Below are positions 1 to 11,036 of a stretch of DNA of 64,000 bases, piece after piece; the first letter of the stretch is position 1; the number at the start of each line of letters is the position of its first letter. The stretch is from Melitaea cinxia (taxonomy: Eukaryota > Arthropoda > Insecta > Lepidoptera > Nymphalidae): contig NC_059399.1 of the NCBI RefSeq assembly GCF_905220565.1, forward strand, positions 18,344,501 through 18,408,500. The letters are read 5' to 3'. A model generated the notes under the pieces. That model did no database searches. It saw only the letters and a list, made by a program, of their open reading frames with translations, and had not been told where the DNA came from. The position numbers were made by a program, and so were the translations under genes.

Positions 1-56
1 GAACGATAGTTGATGTACTAAAACAAATAAATTTCTAATTTATAGAATCTGAATTC

Positions 57-105
57 AAAAGCTTTTTAAGCTTACTTGAATAAAGTCATTTTAGATTTGA
101 TTTGT
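57..105 (+). repeat. LINE 3'-tail fragment
   Basis: This is a short remnant of an interspersed-repeat 3' end. It reads 'ttacttgaataaagtcattt' and runs into a decayed tract of TTTGAT-type units. The same motif recurs at 22978-23041, where the tail is (TTTTGA)n, and in decayed form near 11325. It carries an AATAAA signal. The class is inferred from the polyadenylation signal and the simple tail. Confidence 0.5.
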
Positions 106-1373
106 AACTTGCAAGTGTATTGAATGTCATCAATGTGAAACATGACGCTAAGAGGTCCTGTCGAGGTAGCGCTTGTCACGACATAGAGGTCAGTAGGACG
201 TCAAAGCTTAGTGATGCGCGTGACGTTTCATCGACTATCGATGCTCCGCTTTGTTCGCACGCCGCGACCAGACGCGACGATAAAAAGATTACACGTTTGC
301 GTATACGAATCGTGCGTGATGTGAATATTAATGAGCACTCCCCTTTCGTGATGGCACTAATAGATTTTAATCGGCCCTAGCCACTGGCGGCGGGAATCCG
401 ACTTTTCATTGTATGTAAAACCGTTCAAGTACATTCAAAAACGTGAAATTTTCAAAATTCCACTTTCAAATTTCGCTGCAGAATTCAATTTTTTTAATCT
501 GTACTGAACGTAAGAATTATTGTCAAAAGAGAAAGCTTTAGGAGATAAAAACTGCGACGTTCCCAGCTTAGCTTAAGTGGCTTCGATTTAAATATTTTTG
601 TATAGTTGATTTGAAATATTAATGGCGTTTCCAGCATTAAGAGCATTATGGACACCCTTGTTTTTGTTTGACGAATTTGCATGTTCGGGGGACAGTGGGA
701 ATGGATGTTTGCATGGACGGATCAAAGAGATGCATTATAGCAATGTATTCGCTAACACGTAAATAAATAAAGATAAACATTGCCTCGAGCGGGAGTTTAT
801 TCGGGCGAATTAAGTGCGCTTATAAAAAACATTCACAGAGCGAGCATCGACAGCGCTCACGTGCCTATCGGCTTGATATATCGCTTGCAATTACGTATTG
901 CGTACGAAAATATCATTATTACTAAACGAATTTATTTTACTTTTTTTTTCGTATTGAACATTGTATCTGTTGGATAAAACTGCAATATTTTTTTGTTAAT
1001 TACATAAACCTGTGTGATTAATGCTTTTCAAGGCTTTATCTTAACAGATATGTCGATGTTTACACGCTGTAATAGTGAGCTTTGATGCTAATAAGCTTAA
1101 AAATACCGATGACCTTAAGTCAAATATAAAAGGTAAAGTTATTGTGAACTTTGAATTCAATATTACATCATGATAATTTTGTATTACGACTAATTTGTTT
1201 AAATTAATATAATGATCTACAATCATTATTTAGTTGATGTTGTCTATGATGGTTAGAAATTAATATTTTTATTTTAAAATTAATTAATTACAAAGAAGTA
1301 GGTACTATTTTTCATATATTATTTAATACTATATATTTCCAAAAACAACTGATGTAGGAAATAGCAAGAAATA
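106..1373. other. no gene seen
   Basis: AT-rich sequence with a moderately GC-rich patch at about 150-300. Short open frames exist, but none shows codon bias, a splice context or a recognisable domain. Confidence 0.5.
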
Positions 1374-1583
1374 TCCTGCTCACAATCTGGAGCAGCTCGG
1401 CCGGAGTACCTCGACCTTACAGAAGATGACAGCTAAATAATACTGCTTTCAAGCAGTGTTGTGTTCCGGTTGGTGAGTAAGGTGACCAGAGCTCTTGGGA
1501 GTTGCAAACGTCTATAAGCAACGATGAATGCTTACCACCAGGTGAACGCACGCTTGTTTGCCGACCTAGCTGTATATAAAAAT
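1374..1583 (+). repeat. family E interspersed repeat
   Basis: This is a copy of a widespread repeat in the window. It begins near 'cctgctcacaatctggagc', passes 'gtgagtaaggtgaccagagc' and ends 'cgcttgtttgccgacctag' before an A-rich tail. Other copies lie at 7378, 14186, 15142, 30503, 34083, 47751 and 51459. The copy at 34083 sits in an insert flanked by direct repeats and ends in A-rich sequence, so E may be part of a retroelement 3' end. No coding capacity or tRNA-like promoter was seen. Confidence 0.75.
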
Positions 1584-2197
1584 ACAATATTTTTGTAAAC
1601 ACAAGTATAGTACAAATCAATGCCAAAATGAATACAAACAGCTACAACACGAACATAGTTTTTATTACGTACATATAAGAAAGGAACTTGGCACAGAATT
1701 CGTGGCATACGTTCGAAGAGTCATTGCCAAGACAATCGGCTATCCTCATATTGATAACCAATATATTAATATGATAATAATCGTAAAATTTATAAAAAAG
1801 ACTACTAAAAGTCTGAACCTTGTGCACATTACCTAAAACTTAACATTGATTCTGTCACAACTGCTCGGAGCTCAGAAGTTCAATGACCTTCTGTTTTAAG
1901 CTTCATACCTTCTTTTACTGTAAATTCTATTTGATACTACATAGGTACTAAAGTTAACTACAAATCACGATAGCAGTAGTTTTTAGTTTATGTCGATTAT
2001 GCCAAAAATTTATAGAAAATCGGAGTGAAAAAGTTGCTATTGTTAGATGAATATTATTATCATTAAGAATAAGCTAGAAATCAAATCTATTGCTTTTTGT
2101 CCAAACTGGAAATGGAAATTTTCCTATCTTCCTTCCATTTAGCACGCTACGAATGAAATGACTTGTATCCGTGCATATTTTTTAATTATTTCTATTA
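1584..2197. other. no gene seen
   Basis: AT-rich sequence without recognisable repeat or coding signal. Confidence 0.45.
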
Positions 2198-2540
2198 CGC
2201 TTCAGCCTGTAATATCCCACTGCTGGGCATAGGCCTCTTTTCCCATGTAGGAGAAGGATCAGAGCTTAATCCACCACCCTGCTCCAATGCGGGTTGGCGG
2301 ATATATTCCCTACTATGACTAACGATCGCTATCAGGTGTACATGACAACCGGGACCGACTACTTAACGTGCTCTCCGATGCACGGTGGGGAGACCCACAA
2401 GGACTGCACAACCACCCAGACCACGGCAAACACCTGTATGACCAATACAAATGTTTGTCATGTGCGGGGATCAAACCCGCAACCGCCAGCGCAACAGTCA
2501 CAAACCAGTGCTGTGACCGTTGTGCCAAAGTGTCGTATTA
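2198..2540 (-). mobile_element. family A tRNA-headed SINE, near full length
   Basis: Read on the minus strand, this has a tRNA-like head with a pol III B box (GGTT[C/T]GATCCCCGC type), a body that includes 'ggtctccccaccgtgc', and a 3' end reading E-A-Y-A-Q-Q-W-D-I-T-G-stop. The end matches the last codons of RTE LINE ORFs. It is the most complete copy of this family here, so I used it as a reference. The head-body-tail layout is typical of lepidopteran SINEs. The exact database family could not be checked. Confidence 0.85.
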
Positions 2541-4880
2541 AATAACATATTATAACAAAACACATCAGAGATAACATTGTTTTATCAGTTTGTAACACAA
2601 TAAATTCTGCTGTAATAAACAATACAACAACAGTGCAATAAAATATGTATTTTAGCGGATCTCATCTCTAGTAGCTGCGTGTAACTTCGAATTTATAATA
2701 CATCATAATAATGCTATAGAACTTAATATAACTAATCCTTTTTTCCTTACTAGTTACTCCTAGTAACTAAAAGGAAAAATTCCTCTATTTACGGTTACCA
2801 GTAAAAAACCGCTTTTAGTGATGAGATAATAACATTATAAATAAATAATCACATTACCCACACAAATAAAAAACTATCCTTTGTCTAGACACACACAGTA
2901 ACATTAAAAAGCAGTTAATCTCTAAAAATGTAACGTTTACGCATAGAAGCGTCACGCTCAGTTAAAAGATCAATACAGATATGAGGTCGTGGATCTCAAT
3001 ATATCCAGCGATAGTGGGACGAAGTCTGCCCATAATATTCTTTGGGGTGCATCTCATTTGGCTTAAGAACCTGCCTTTGTCAACAAAGTTGGGGGCGCCG
3101 GGATCGATACTGGCCGCATCGCAGGCTCGATCGGCGTTCGCTTGTCTATCGTTATGCGTCTGTTTCAATTTTAACTTTCTATAAATCTATATTAATTTTT
3201 ATATACAGTTAAAGTTATAAGGTCGTTATGCCCGCATCGCGATATAACTACTCGATATATTTCAATCGGGTACTCTAAGTATTGTTTCATAGACATTTAA
3301 GGTCTATTTAAATAATTATGACAAAAGCAATGACTTTCATAAGCCTTATGTGTAGTACAGGGCTATCTTACTCAAGTTTAATAAATGTACCGAAAACAAA
3401 ACATCGAAGACTAAATACAACAAAATTTACAAGTACGTCATACCAGAGGTAGGTGATAACTAATAATAAATAAAAGTTTTTCATATAATTATTATCCCTT
3501 TTCACCATAAGACTTCTCTTTGTCTGTTAGATAATTCTATTTATATCTTATGAATCTTAAAGACGTATAATACCTACCTATTTGAGAAAGAACAACTACC
3601 CTTACTTTCTACTCGATATGCTCAGATCAAAGCCGAGCTGACACTGTAACAGTAATTGCAAAGTTTGTGCTTAGGAATAGAAGATACTATTGCAAATATA
3701 AAATCCTAAACACATAGTCTTGAATCTAACAATCTATTGTAAAGATGAATAACGGATTAGAGTCCAATAATTCTACTTCATGGGAGGATAAAAATATCCC
3801 TATGAATCCTGGTCAAAGGTTGAAGGCTTTCCCGGCTTCACTAAGAAATTTAGCGCTTCCTAGCACCAATTCGAACAAACATTTCGATTAAAACCTACAT
3901 TTGTCTACTGCTCACTGAGTTACATTAATACAGACTTTATTTAAAAAAAAAAATATGTAAAAAAATATATAAACTTTATCGAAGAAAAATTTTTCAAGTC
4001 TACGTCTAAGCATTTCAACGAAAACTGATAAGCGTATTATAATAAAACATACAACAGATTCTATAGACAAATATTTACCTGTTAAATAAAATTATAAAAC
4101 AACGAGACAAGAAATAATAATCAAACGTGAATATTTATTGAACTTTGTATAACGTATGCAAGATATTGTTGATATTATTACGATAATTATATATTTACAT
4201 AAACGGTCCGATAGCGATCAATCACTTTGTCTATTTTTTAATATATACGTTGGATTTATTACGAAGTATATCATTATACTTGTATCTACTAAAACTCTTG
4301 TAAATGATTATCTAGTCTATTGTTATTAATAATCGAAAATTGCCAGTGCAAATATAAGACTCCGTGTAAATATAATACTACTAATAACTATTAAAAAAAA
4401 CAATATGTAGAATAGTCTTGGTCAGTGGACTCGCGTCGATTCTTAGAGATTCTAAGGCTAGTTCTTAAGTTTTCTAAAGCCGCAGTTAAGTACCGATGCA
4501 TGTTTAAAAAAAATATGGAATAACAAAAGCACGGGCTTTATAGGACCGTGGATATATCACTTACATAAAATATATGTCTATAATACTCCATACAGTTTGA
4601 TGATCAAGCATTTTAAAATTTAAAGAGTAGACGTGATGTACTTTTTTAAAATATTTCTAAAAATATATTTTGAAATTATAGTATATATGTAAGACCATTA
4701 TTACAACCATCATCTAATCAAATCGATACAGACTTACAAGAAATAAAACGCGACCGCTCATATTAACCTTAACAAAGATTTTTCATTACTGGAAAACTTT
4801 TACCGACTCTGGATCCGGCGGAACGTTCGCCGAATTTAAAACGGGCGCCGGCTTGGTTTATTACGTCGATATGTAAATTT
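2541..4880. other. AT-rich, no gene seen
   Basis: No domain-bearing open frame and no clear repeat copy was seen. A mildly GC-rich patch lies at 2990-3130 without a splice-bounded frame. Confidence 0.45.
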
Positions 4881-4899
4881 TGTACAGCGTCACTACCCT

Positions 4900-4932
4900 T
4901 ATAAAGACCCTGTTTGAATTGAAATTTTAGTC
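4900..4932 (+). promoter_or_regulatory. possible TATA plus initiator core promoter
   Basis: TATAAAG starts at 4900, and an initiator-like TTAGTC lies at 4927-4932. The putative +1 adenine at 4929 is 29 bases from the start of the TATA box, the usual arthropod spacing. A GC-richer tract with a CACGTG E-box (5083-5088) and overlapping ACGTG motifs follows, leading to an ATG and a strong splice donor at 5156. This is inference from motif spacing alone. Confidence 0.3.
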
Positions 4933-5120
4933 GCACGAGAGAGACATCACAGTGCTTCCACGTCTTTCAGCCACTGCGCTGCTAGAAGCGTTACTCTGAA
5001 CCAGGACCTATCGCGTTTCCATCGCATATCGTGACGTTATACTGTTCTAATTACGTAAACAATAAACTGTGACGTGACGTGTCACGTGCTACGATCTGTC
5101 AAATGAGAAAGAGATAGAAG

Positions 5121-5155
5121 ATGGCGCGGGAAAGAGAAGGCGCGATCGCGTGCAT
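5121..5155 (+). CDS. possible short first coding exon
   Basis: An ATG in good context (agaagATGG) opens a frame reading M-A-R-E-R-E-G-A-I-A-C. At 5156 a near-ideal donor, GTAAGTAAAC, interrupts it, leaving two bases of the next codon. Without splicing the frame ends at a TAA within the donor. The exon would be 35 coding bases behind a roughly 190-base leader if the promoter at 4900 is real. The product is unknown, no matching downstream exon was identified, and a conserved non-coding island is an equal alternative. Confidence 0.25.
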
Positions 5156-5159
5156 GTAA

Positions 5160-5847
5160 GTAAACAAGAGTTCTTAAGATATAAGGTTTTGTTATTTGAT
5201 GTGACACGGGGATTAATTTATAGCAATGAAGTTATGTTTAGAAGAGGTATGACCTCACCGTGCTACAAGAATGGCATCCCGTGTGCGTCATGTGGACGTG
5301 ACACGCAGCGCTGTCGTCCTAGTTTTAGTCCATTGTTATCAACCGGTTATCACGATGATATTAAGATGACATAAAGTTTAATTAAAATACGAAATTGGAT
5401 CTATTATTTTTTAAATAGGCACTTAAAATTGAATACGCAGGTTGCACGCAAGTCAATGTAAATCGTATCTCTTTACGATAAACTTATTATAATGTTTGTA
5501 GGATAGTTGTGACATCAAAATTAAAAAAAAAAAACTTTAGATCACACTTTTTAGAATTCCTTTATTTTAAGTATAATTTAATTAATTAAAAATACAAAAA
5601 AAAAAACTTCGTGTTACTCTATCTTTACTAACTTCAATATGCTAATTGTACATTTTAACAATGCTGCTACTATTTTGCCAGGGTTTACGTGTAAAAGCGA
5701 CCGATACCTTTTATCCGATTCTAATTTGTAAAAATATGCAAAGATTTGACAGTTCAAAAATATTCATTCTAAAATTAAAATTTATAAGATTTTTAATAAT
5801 TTAAATTTAAATTATAGTAAAATAAATTATATATGTATAATATTTGA
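5160..5847. other. no gene seen
   Basis: AT-rich sequence with several A runs. Nothing supportable as a gene. Confidence 0.45.
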
Positions 5848-5975
5848 CGACTCGTTTGTGCAGAGGTCACAGCACTGGTTGTTGCGCTGGCAGTCGCCGG
5901 TTCGATCCCCACTCACAACGGACATTTGTATTGGCCATATAGATGTTTGTCCTTTGCACAGGAGAAAAAACCTAC
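5848..5975 (+). mobile_element. family A SINE head fragment
   Basis: Plus-strand tRNA-like head with the B box 'ggttcgatccccac', followed by 'ttgtattggccatatagatg'. The body is cut short after about 100 bases, and the 3' tail is missing here. Confidence 0.7.
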
Positions 5976-6132
5976 AAGGGGCCGTTCAGTGTAAAGCATT
6001 TCTTCATTTTAGCCCCATTATATATTAGCTCCATGTATTATAGAAACACCGTATCTCGGTCCAGTAGAATACAATATACAAGGACTAAGCCTCCAATCAG
6101 CTACAAACATCAATACGACCAATAGTTATATC

Positions 6133-6195
6133 AACGTTTCAGCCTGTAACATCGCACTGCTGGGCATAGGCCTCTTTATCCGTGTAGGATGATGA
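6133..6195 (-). mobile_element. SINE family A tail, minus copy
   Basis: The tail 'cagcctgtaacatcgcactg' and the following 'gggcataggcctcttt' form the 3' end of a minus-strand SINE. The sequence leaves the family after the tail. It shares the unusual ATC-C-CACTG variant with the inverted tail ending at 6457, so the pair may be one duplicated event. Confidence 0.7.
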
Positions 6196-6267
6196 TGAGA
6201 TGACTAGCGCAACATCCACATAACGTAGTATAAAATGATTACCAATTTTTATATTTTATATGTACTT

Positions 6268-6457
6268 ATATGTGCTCGGAGAGCACGTTAAGCTCTCGGT
6301 CCCGGTTGTTATCATAAATACCTGATAGCGATCACTACTTATAGTAAAGAACATATCCGCCATCCCGCAGTGAAGCATCGTGGTGGATTAAGCTCCAATC
6401 CTTCTCCTACGTAGATAAAGAGGCCTATGCCCAGCAGTGTGATGTTACAGACTGAAT
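6268..6457 (+). mobile_element. SINE family A body and tail, plus copy
   Basis: Plus-strand body from 'gagagcacgttaagctctcg' to the tail '...cccagcagtgtgatgttac'. The tRNA-like head is missing. It forms a head-facing inverted pair with the tail at 6133-6195. Confidence 0.7.
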
Positions 6458-6522
6458 GCATGCATACATAAATGCTTGTACTTATATCAAAATCTCGTAT
6501 CACGGTGATTGAGATCGCACTT

Positions 6523-6544
6523 CTTCGAAACGTCTGTTTCGAAG
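6523..6544. other. perfect short hairpin
   Basis: CTTCGAAAC and GTTTCGAAG form a perfect 9-bp stem around a 4-base loop. No function is evident. It may belong to an unrecognised element. Confidence 0.5.
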
Positions 6545-7067
6545 ATTATTTTTATTTATTTTTTTGTGTATATCTGACACATGTGGGAATATATCGTAGA
6601 ATATATTTCAAATAGCTAGGTAATCAGAGCGTACCTATACAGATTTTCGTCAATTCTATTATTGTTTAAACCTCTCGCGCTTGGCAGTTCGCAAGAAGAC
6701 ATCGTCTATCTGGCTACCTATGCAAAATAAAAATAGTTATATTGCAGTCTATCACGTTTTGAAAACACACTAATGTACCTACTTATAAAAGTATTTGAAA
6801 GTACGCCACCCTTTCGCATATACCAGTGCATATTAATAAGGGTAAGGAAATTAGAATTTAATTAGCACACAGTGCAGCAGTCGATCTCCGGCCGAAGGGT
6901 GGTCGGTAATGACAGGGAATTTTCCGACCACTCGCTCCTTTCACTACCACCTCGTTATTATCAAGAGATTTTAATGTACTCTGTAGTCTTTTTGATAATT
7001 TGTCTAATTGCACGATTTATATTAAATGCTTTTTGTTTCAGTATTATTTATTGTCGGTTTAAAGATC

Positions 7068-7201
7068 ACTTCAGCCTATCGCAGTCCGCTGCTGCCCATG
7101 AGCGTCCCCAAATTTGCGCCAAACATCCCAGTTCTCCGTAATCCTCATCCATCCAACACCGACATTCTTACATAGATCGTCGGTTCAGCGGGAAGGAGGG
7201 C
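7068..7201 (-). pseudogene. RTE LINE ORF2 C-terminal relic
   Basis: The minus strand reads T-D-D-L-C-K-N-V-G-V-G-W-M-R, then W-D-V-W-R-K-F-G-D-A, then Q-Q-R-T-A-I-G-stop (stop at 7071-7073). This matches the C-terminus of the better-preserved RTE fragment at 28391. An in-frame stop before T-D-D and several substitutions show it is dead. Only about 40 codons remain, and no catalytic region is present. Confidence 0.75.
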
Positions 7202-7377
7202 GTTTAACAATAAAGATTTGATCAATTACCTAATAGAAGCACCTTACAGAAGATCACATCCAAATAACTGCTCTCAAGAATTGGACTTAATGATTTGAAT
7301 ACGGTAGCTAGAGCTCCCGAAGATACGCTGTTGACAGCGATTAGCAGAAATAGGATAAAAGCGCTTGTGATAGTACC

Positions 7378-7625
7378 ACAACCTGACAGCAGACCACAGA
7401 TAAATAATATTGCTCTAAAATAGTGTTGTGTTCCTGTGGTGAGTAAGGTGGCCGGCCAGAGCTCCTGAGGAAGGTCCATGATGAGAGTCCTGGGGGGAGG
7501 GGGGTAGTGGGGATTGGGTCGGCAACGCGCTTGTTTCTGGTGTTGCAGACGTCTATAAGCTACGTTAATCGCTAACCATCAGGTGAGCCGTACGCTTGTT
7601 TGCCGATCTAGTTATATATAAAAAA
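7378..7625 (+). repeat. family E repeat
   Basis: Copy with the landmarks 'gtgttgtgttcctgtggtga', a G-rich central tract and the end 'gtacgcttgtttgccgatct' before an A-rich tail. A fragment at 7240-7262 looks like a displaced piece of the same family. The intervening sequence has no family match. Confidence 0.75.
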
Positions 7626-7933
7626 AGTCGAGGATAGGGTTGGCAACGCACCTGCAATATTCTTGGTATTGTGACCCATAGGTTACGACAACCACTTGTT
7701 ATCAAGTGGAATGTACGTTTCTTTGTTGCTATAGTGGTACAAAAAATATTATACCTATAATACTATCACTCTTATCTCAACGATAACAGCGATATTGATA
7801 GCTAAGTAATCTGTTTTGCTTACTACCCACTTATCATAAATTATATTATCATCAAATAAAACCTGTGTAACAAACGATCGTGTGTATTAAATATATTTAT
7901 TTAAACATTTTTGAATATCATATCAAAAATTGA

Positions 7934-8006
7934 CCGCTCCAGCGGGATTCGAACCCGCGTCTCCGACTGACCGTGTCAGCGCTCTAGCCAATTAAGCAAT
8001 GGAACG
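7934..8006 (-). tRNA. tRNA-like gene, left arm
   Basis: Seventy-three bases fold as a cloverleaf. The acceptor is C-G-T-T-C-C-A with T-G-G-A-G-C-G, and an A box (TTGCTTAATTGG) and a B box (GGTTCGAATCCCG) are present. The T-stem GCGGG/CCCGC is perfect. The anticodon loop is ACGGTCA, which would place GGT (Thr) at 34-36 but has C instead of the near-universal T33. That and the wobble pairs make a role in decoding doubtful. It is probably a tRNA-derived sequence in a mobile palindrome. Confidence 0.55.
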
Positions 8007-8247
8007 ATGTACCCGCTAGAGCGAAGTTTTTGATATGATGATTTTTATTTTCGGTTTAAGCGAACCGTGGCGCCGTCTATAGTGAGTTCTTTACAGAGAC
8101 CCGTAACTATTCAAAGTTTCATATTACAATGAAAATCTTTGACAGGAGACGACACCATGCTATTTTTAATATGTACGATTTTATTTTTGTGTTACCAAAT
8201 AATTTATATACCAAATAATATCAAAAATTTCGCTCTAGCGGGTACAT

Positions 8248-8320
8248 TGTTCCATAGCTTAATTGGCTAGAGCGCCGACACGGTCAGTCGGAGACGCGGG
8301 TTCGAATCCCGCTGGAGCGG
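8248..8320 (+). tRNA. tRNA-like gene, right arm
   Basis: This is the inverted partner of the left-arm gene, 73 bases long with the same anticodon loop ACGGTCA. Its anticodon stem CCGAC/GTCGG is perfect, and its A box is TAGCTTAATTGG. Acceptor position 1 is T against G, a wobble. No run of four or more T follows closely except in the AATTTTCG flank at 8323-8330, which could act as a weak pol III stop. Function in translation is unlikely given C33. Confidence 0.55.
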
Positions 8321-8669
8321 TCAATTTTCGATATGATATTCAAAAATTTTTAGAATTCCTAATGTGGGGGTAACACAAAAATAAAATCGTAGGTATATTT
8401 ATATATTCCATTTCGTATCTGTGAGTTGTAATATATTTGGATTCAAGTATCTGTATACATGAGTATATACATGTATAATATTGGTAATTTCAATAAAGCT
8501 TAAGTTAGCTAATAGCATATTTAATAAATAAAGGAACCTTGTGATTTATTTAACGCTATGCCACACACTATGTTAAAACATAATATTTGTATTGTTCAGA
8601 ACATTTAATAGGCAAAGGAAAATTTATGTAGCTCTCAAAAAAATACATACACAATATATTAGACATATT

Positions 8670-8868
8670 CATCATCATCATCATTTCAGCCTATCATAGT
8701 CCACTGCTGGACATAGGCCTCTACAAGTTCACGTCAAAAATGGTGTGAACTCATGTGTGTTACCCATAGTCACCACGCTGGGCAGGCGGGTTGGTGACCG
8801 CAGGGCTGGCTCTGTCGCACCGAAGACGCTGCTGCCCGCCTACGGCCTGTGTATTTCATTACGAGTAG
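8670..8868 (-). mobile_element. family D retroposon, 5'-truncated
   Basis: Minus-strand copy with a (TGA)n tail at 8670-8682 and the RTE-like end '...gtccagcagtggactatg'. It then runs to 'cgaagacgctgctgcccgcc' before homology stops. The 5' third of the family is missing. Confidence 0.75.
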
Positions 8869-10245
8869 TTGGATTAGACATATTAAGAACCTAAAATTGA
8901 ACAACGAAGGATTGAAAGTAATAAATTGTAAATTGCCATAGTCTACATAGTATATATAGTGTTCAGGTTATGGTCCGGCCAAGCAGGCAGTTGAGTCCTC
9001 TTGAACAATAACGATATTAAATCGATAATACAAAACGTTTCATTGTTCCCAAATCGATCGAAATAACGGTTTCAATCGATGACCACTCCAACAGTCTTAG
9101 CAGCATGCAGCCCTCACCGGGCCTCAGGGCAGCGATTATCATAACAAGACCCCCATTACGCACCTACAGCAAGGCTCTGCTCCACAAACCTAAACCCATG
9201 CCCTGCCTAATTTTCGCACAACCCTATCATACAGACGCAAGAATCAAAATCGTTCGATAAATCCAATTCAAACTAATTTTAAGGGTTGTCACATCTTTTG
9301 TTACTCTGAAAACTAGAATTTGACAGCAGAACGCTTCGTTTGTCAATTGCCATCGATTATGTATGGTGAAGTTGGCAGCCGGAGGCTAATTTAGGGGTCC
9401 GTAGTTAGGTATTTTTCGTTGCTAACTAGATAACAAGTGGTTTTAAATTGGAATCTACATAATAATGTTGAGGGTGTGTGATGAAGCCGGGAGGGTGACG
9501 AGCGCGTCGTTGAAAAGAAGCATTTTCATTTTAAAAAAATTGTCAGTTACAAAACATACTTCAATTCCTTAATTTCAGAGACTGAATCCTTGAAACAAAT
9601 ACTGCGACATTAACTCCTTCTATATAAAGTTATCCCGCTTTACCTGTTTTTTATCATATTATAATATCTAATTTTATATAGACTGCATAAAGCATAATAT
9701 TATTCAATTAAGAAAATGGAAATACATTGTATTCTGTTGAAAGATCCAACTTACATTACATTTCCGTAATCATGGAAACAATAAACAAAAAAAAACACAC
9801 ATCCACAATTTCACAAAGTATAAGCAAAATATATGGCATATTGTTAAAACTCCAAAATAATTACGAACTGGACACAACGCACACATTACATGAAACGCCA
9901 TCGCATTCCGCTATCACAATATTTCCCGCTAAAATATACGTTCGCTTCAAAAAAAAAACATCGCTCGCACGTGATACAAATTATCAATATCCCATGATAA
10001 AACCAACCTCTCTGTTTGTTTGTGGCTTGTTTTTAAACAAAACCGACTGCTAGCCGGTTCGCGGTCGGCTGGTCTCGAGTCCCTTAAAACAATCTAAGGA
10101 TACCGCCATATCACGAACAGTCTAGGGGAGTAAAAATAATAATATATATATTTTTAGGATGCTTTAGAAATATAAAAGGCATAAAAATATCGGCTAGCTG
10201 TAGAATTTTTTGGTAGAAACTACATTTGGAATTCGATGCGATAGA
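8869..10245. other. no gene seen
   Basis: Single-copy-looking sequence. A GC-richer patch at 9080-9240 lacks a long frame. The open frame at 9727-10053 is AT-rich and shows no domain. Confidence 0.45.
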
Positions 10246-10361
10246 ACGTTTCAGCCTGTAACATACCAATGCTGGGTATATGCCTCTTTCTCCATGTAGG
10301 TAGAAGGAGGGAGACACACACACACACACACACACACACACCACTACACCAGAGCGGTTCC
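10246..10361 (-). mobile_element. SINE with body replaced by (AC)n
   Basis: A minus-strand family A/B tail (10246-10308) is followed by an (AC)n run at 10314-10342 and then by 'ccactacaccagagcggttc', the very 5' end of the family B head. The two ends of one SINE appear to be kept while the body has collapsed to a microsatellite. Confidence 0.65.
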
Positions 10362-10536
10362 AAACGACTGAACCACATGGAATAACAACAATTTTTGTTT
10401 ATTTTTCTGTTCCTTATAGTGAAAGCAGAGATTATATAAGAGAAAAAAAAAATAATATATTCACGAAAAAAAATACCGTCACAAAGTTCAACTTTTTTAT
10501 GTGATCAGGTCGGTTAACTATCGTACAATCCACGTA

Positions 10537-10640
10537 ATAGTATGCGGATACCATAGCCTATAGACGCCTGCAACACCAGAAGCATTGCAGGCGCATTGCC
10601 GATCCTACCACCAACCCTCCAAAGGAGCTCTCAAAAATGT
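10537..10640 (-). repeat. family E fragment
   Basis: The minus-strand 3' half, 'atagacgcctgcaacaccag' and 'gcaggcgcattgccgatc', ends inside the central tract. Confidence 0.65.
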
Positions 10641-10644
10641 AAAA

Positions 10645-10765
10645 TGGGACCACATGACAAGCACCACCTTTCAATTAAAAACGGAATTATCGAAATTGGT
10701 CCGTCCAGTAAAAAGTTAAAAAAATATATTCAAATTGAGAATATGCAACTTTTTTGAAGTCGGTT
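10645..10765 (+). repeat. family F fragment
   Basis: This piece includes 'aattggtccgtccag' and ends in the family terminal repeat TTGAAGTCGGTT at 10754-10765. The other end is missing. Confidence 0.6.
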
Positions 10766-10964
10766 GAAAAAGAGTTGTAACAAGTAGACGAATATGTGTG
10801 ACGTTATGTTCTTTAACAATACAATGTAGTTGGCAGGCGAACAATGGTAATTATGTGCCAAATGGGATACATCAGTATACTCGTTGCCTTCTAATATCAA
10901 TGTTTCTAATATCACAAAAATATAACTATGAGTAATTCTTTTTAATTGATTTTCTTGATCAGCA

Positions 10965-11036
10965 TCATCATTCCAGCCTATACAGTCCACTGTTGGACAT
11001 AAGCCTCCACAAGTTCGCGCCAAAAATGCGTGAACG
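10965..11036 (-). mobile_element. family D 3'-end fragment
   Basis: Minus-strand tail with the CATCATCATT unit, 'cagtccactgttggacataa' and 'gcgccaaaaatgcgtgaac'. It is cut off after about 70 bases. Confidence 0.7.

Larger units (their letters stand above)
7907..8347. repeat. 441-bp palindrome with tRNA-like arms
   Basis: Two near-identical 130-bp arms (7907-8036 and 8218-8347) lie in inverted orientation around a 181-bp spacer, and each arm contains a tRNA-like gene. A motif of about 27 bp (ATATCAAAAATT...AGCGGG), which matches the T-stem, acceptor and 3' flank of the tRNA-like gene, occurs four times with alternating orientation (7920, 8012, 8218, 8308). Each arm is therefore a smaller palindrome. 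The organisation resembles a short inverted-repeat transposon that has captured a tRNA sequence. No transposase or clear target duplication was found. Confidence 0.85.

Noticed and set aside
2440..2500. B-box bearing tRNA-like heads of SINEs as true tRNA genes
   Set aside because: They lack proper acceptor stems and are followed by SINE bodies.
9727..10053. A 108-codon open frame
   Set aside because: AT-rich codons, runs of K and N, no domain and no splice or promoter context.
10314..10342. Microsatellite as a CRISPR-like or telomeric array
   Set aside because: It is a plain AC dinucleotide run; there are no spaced direct repeats and no TTAGG units anywhere in the window.
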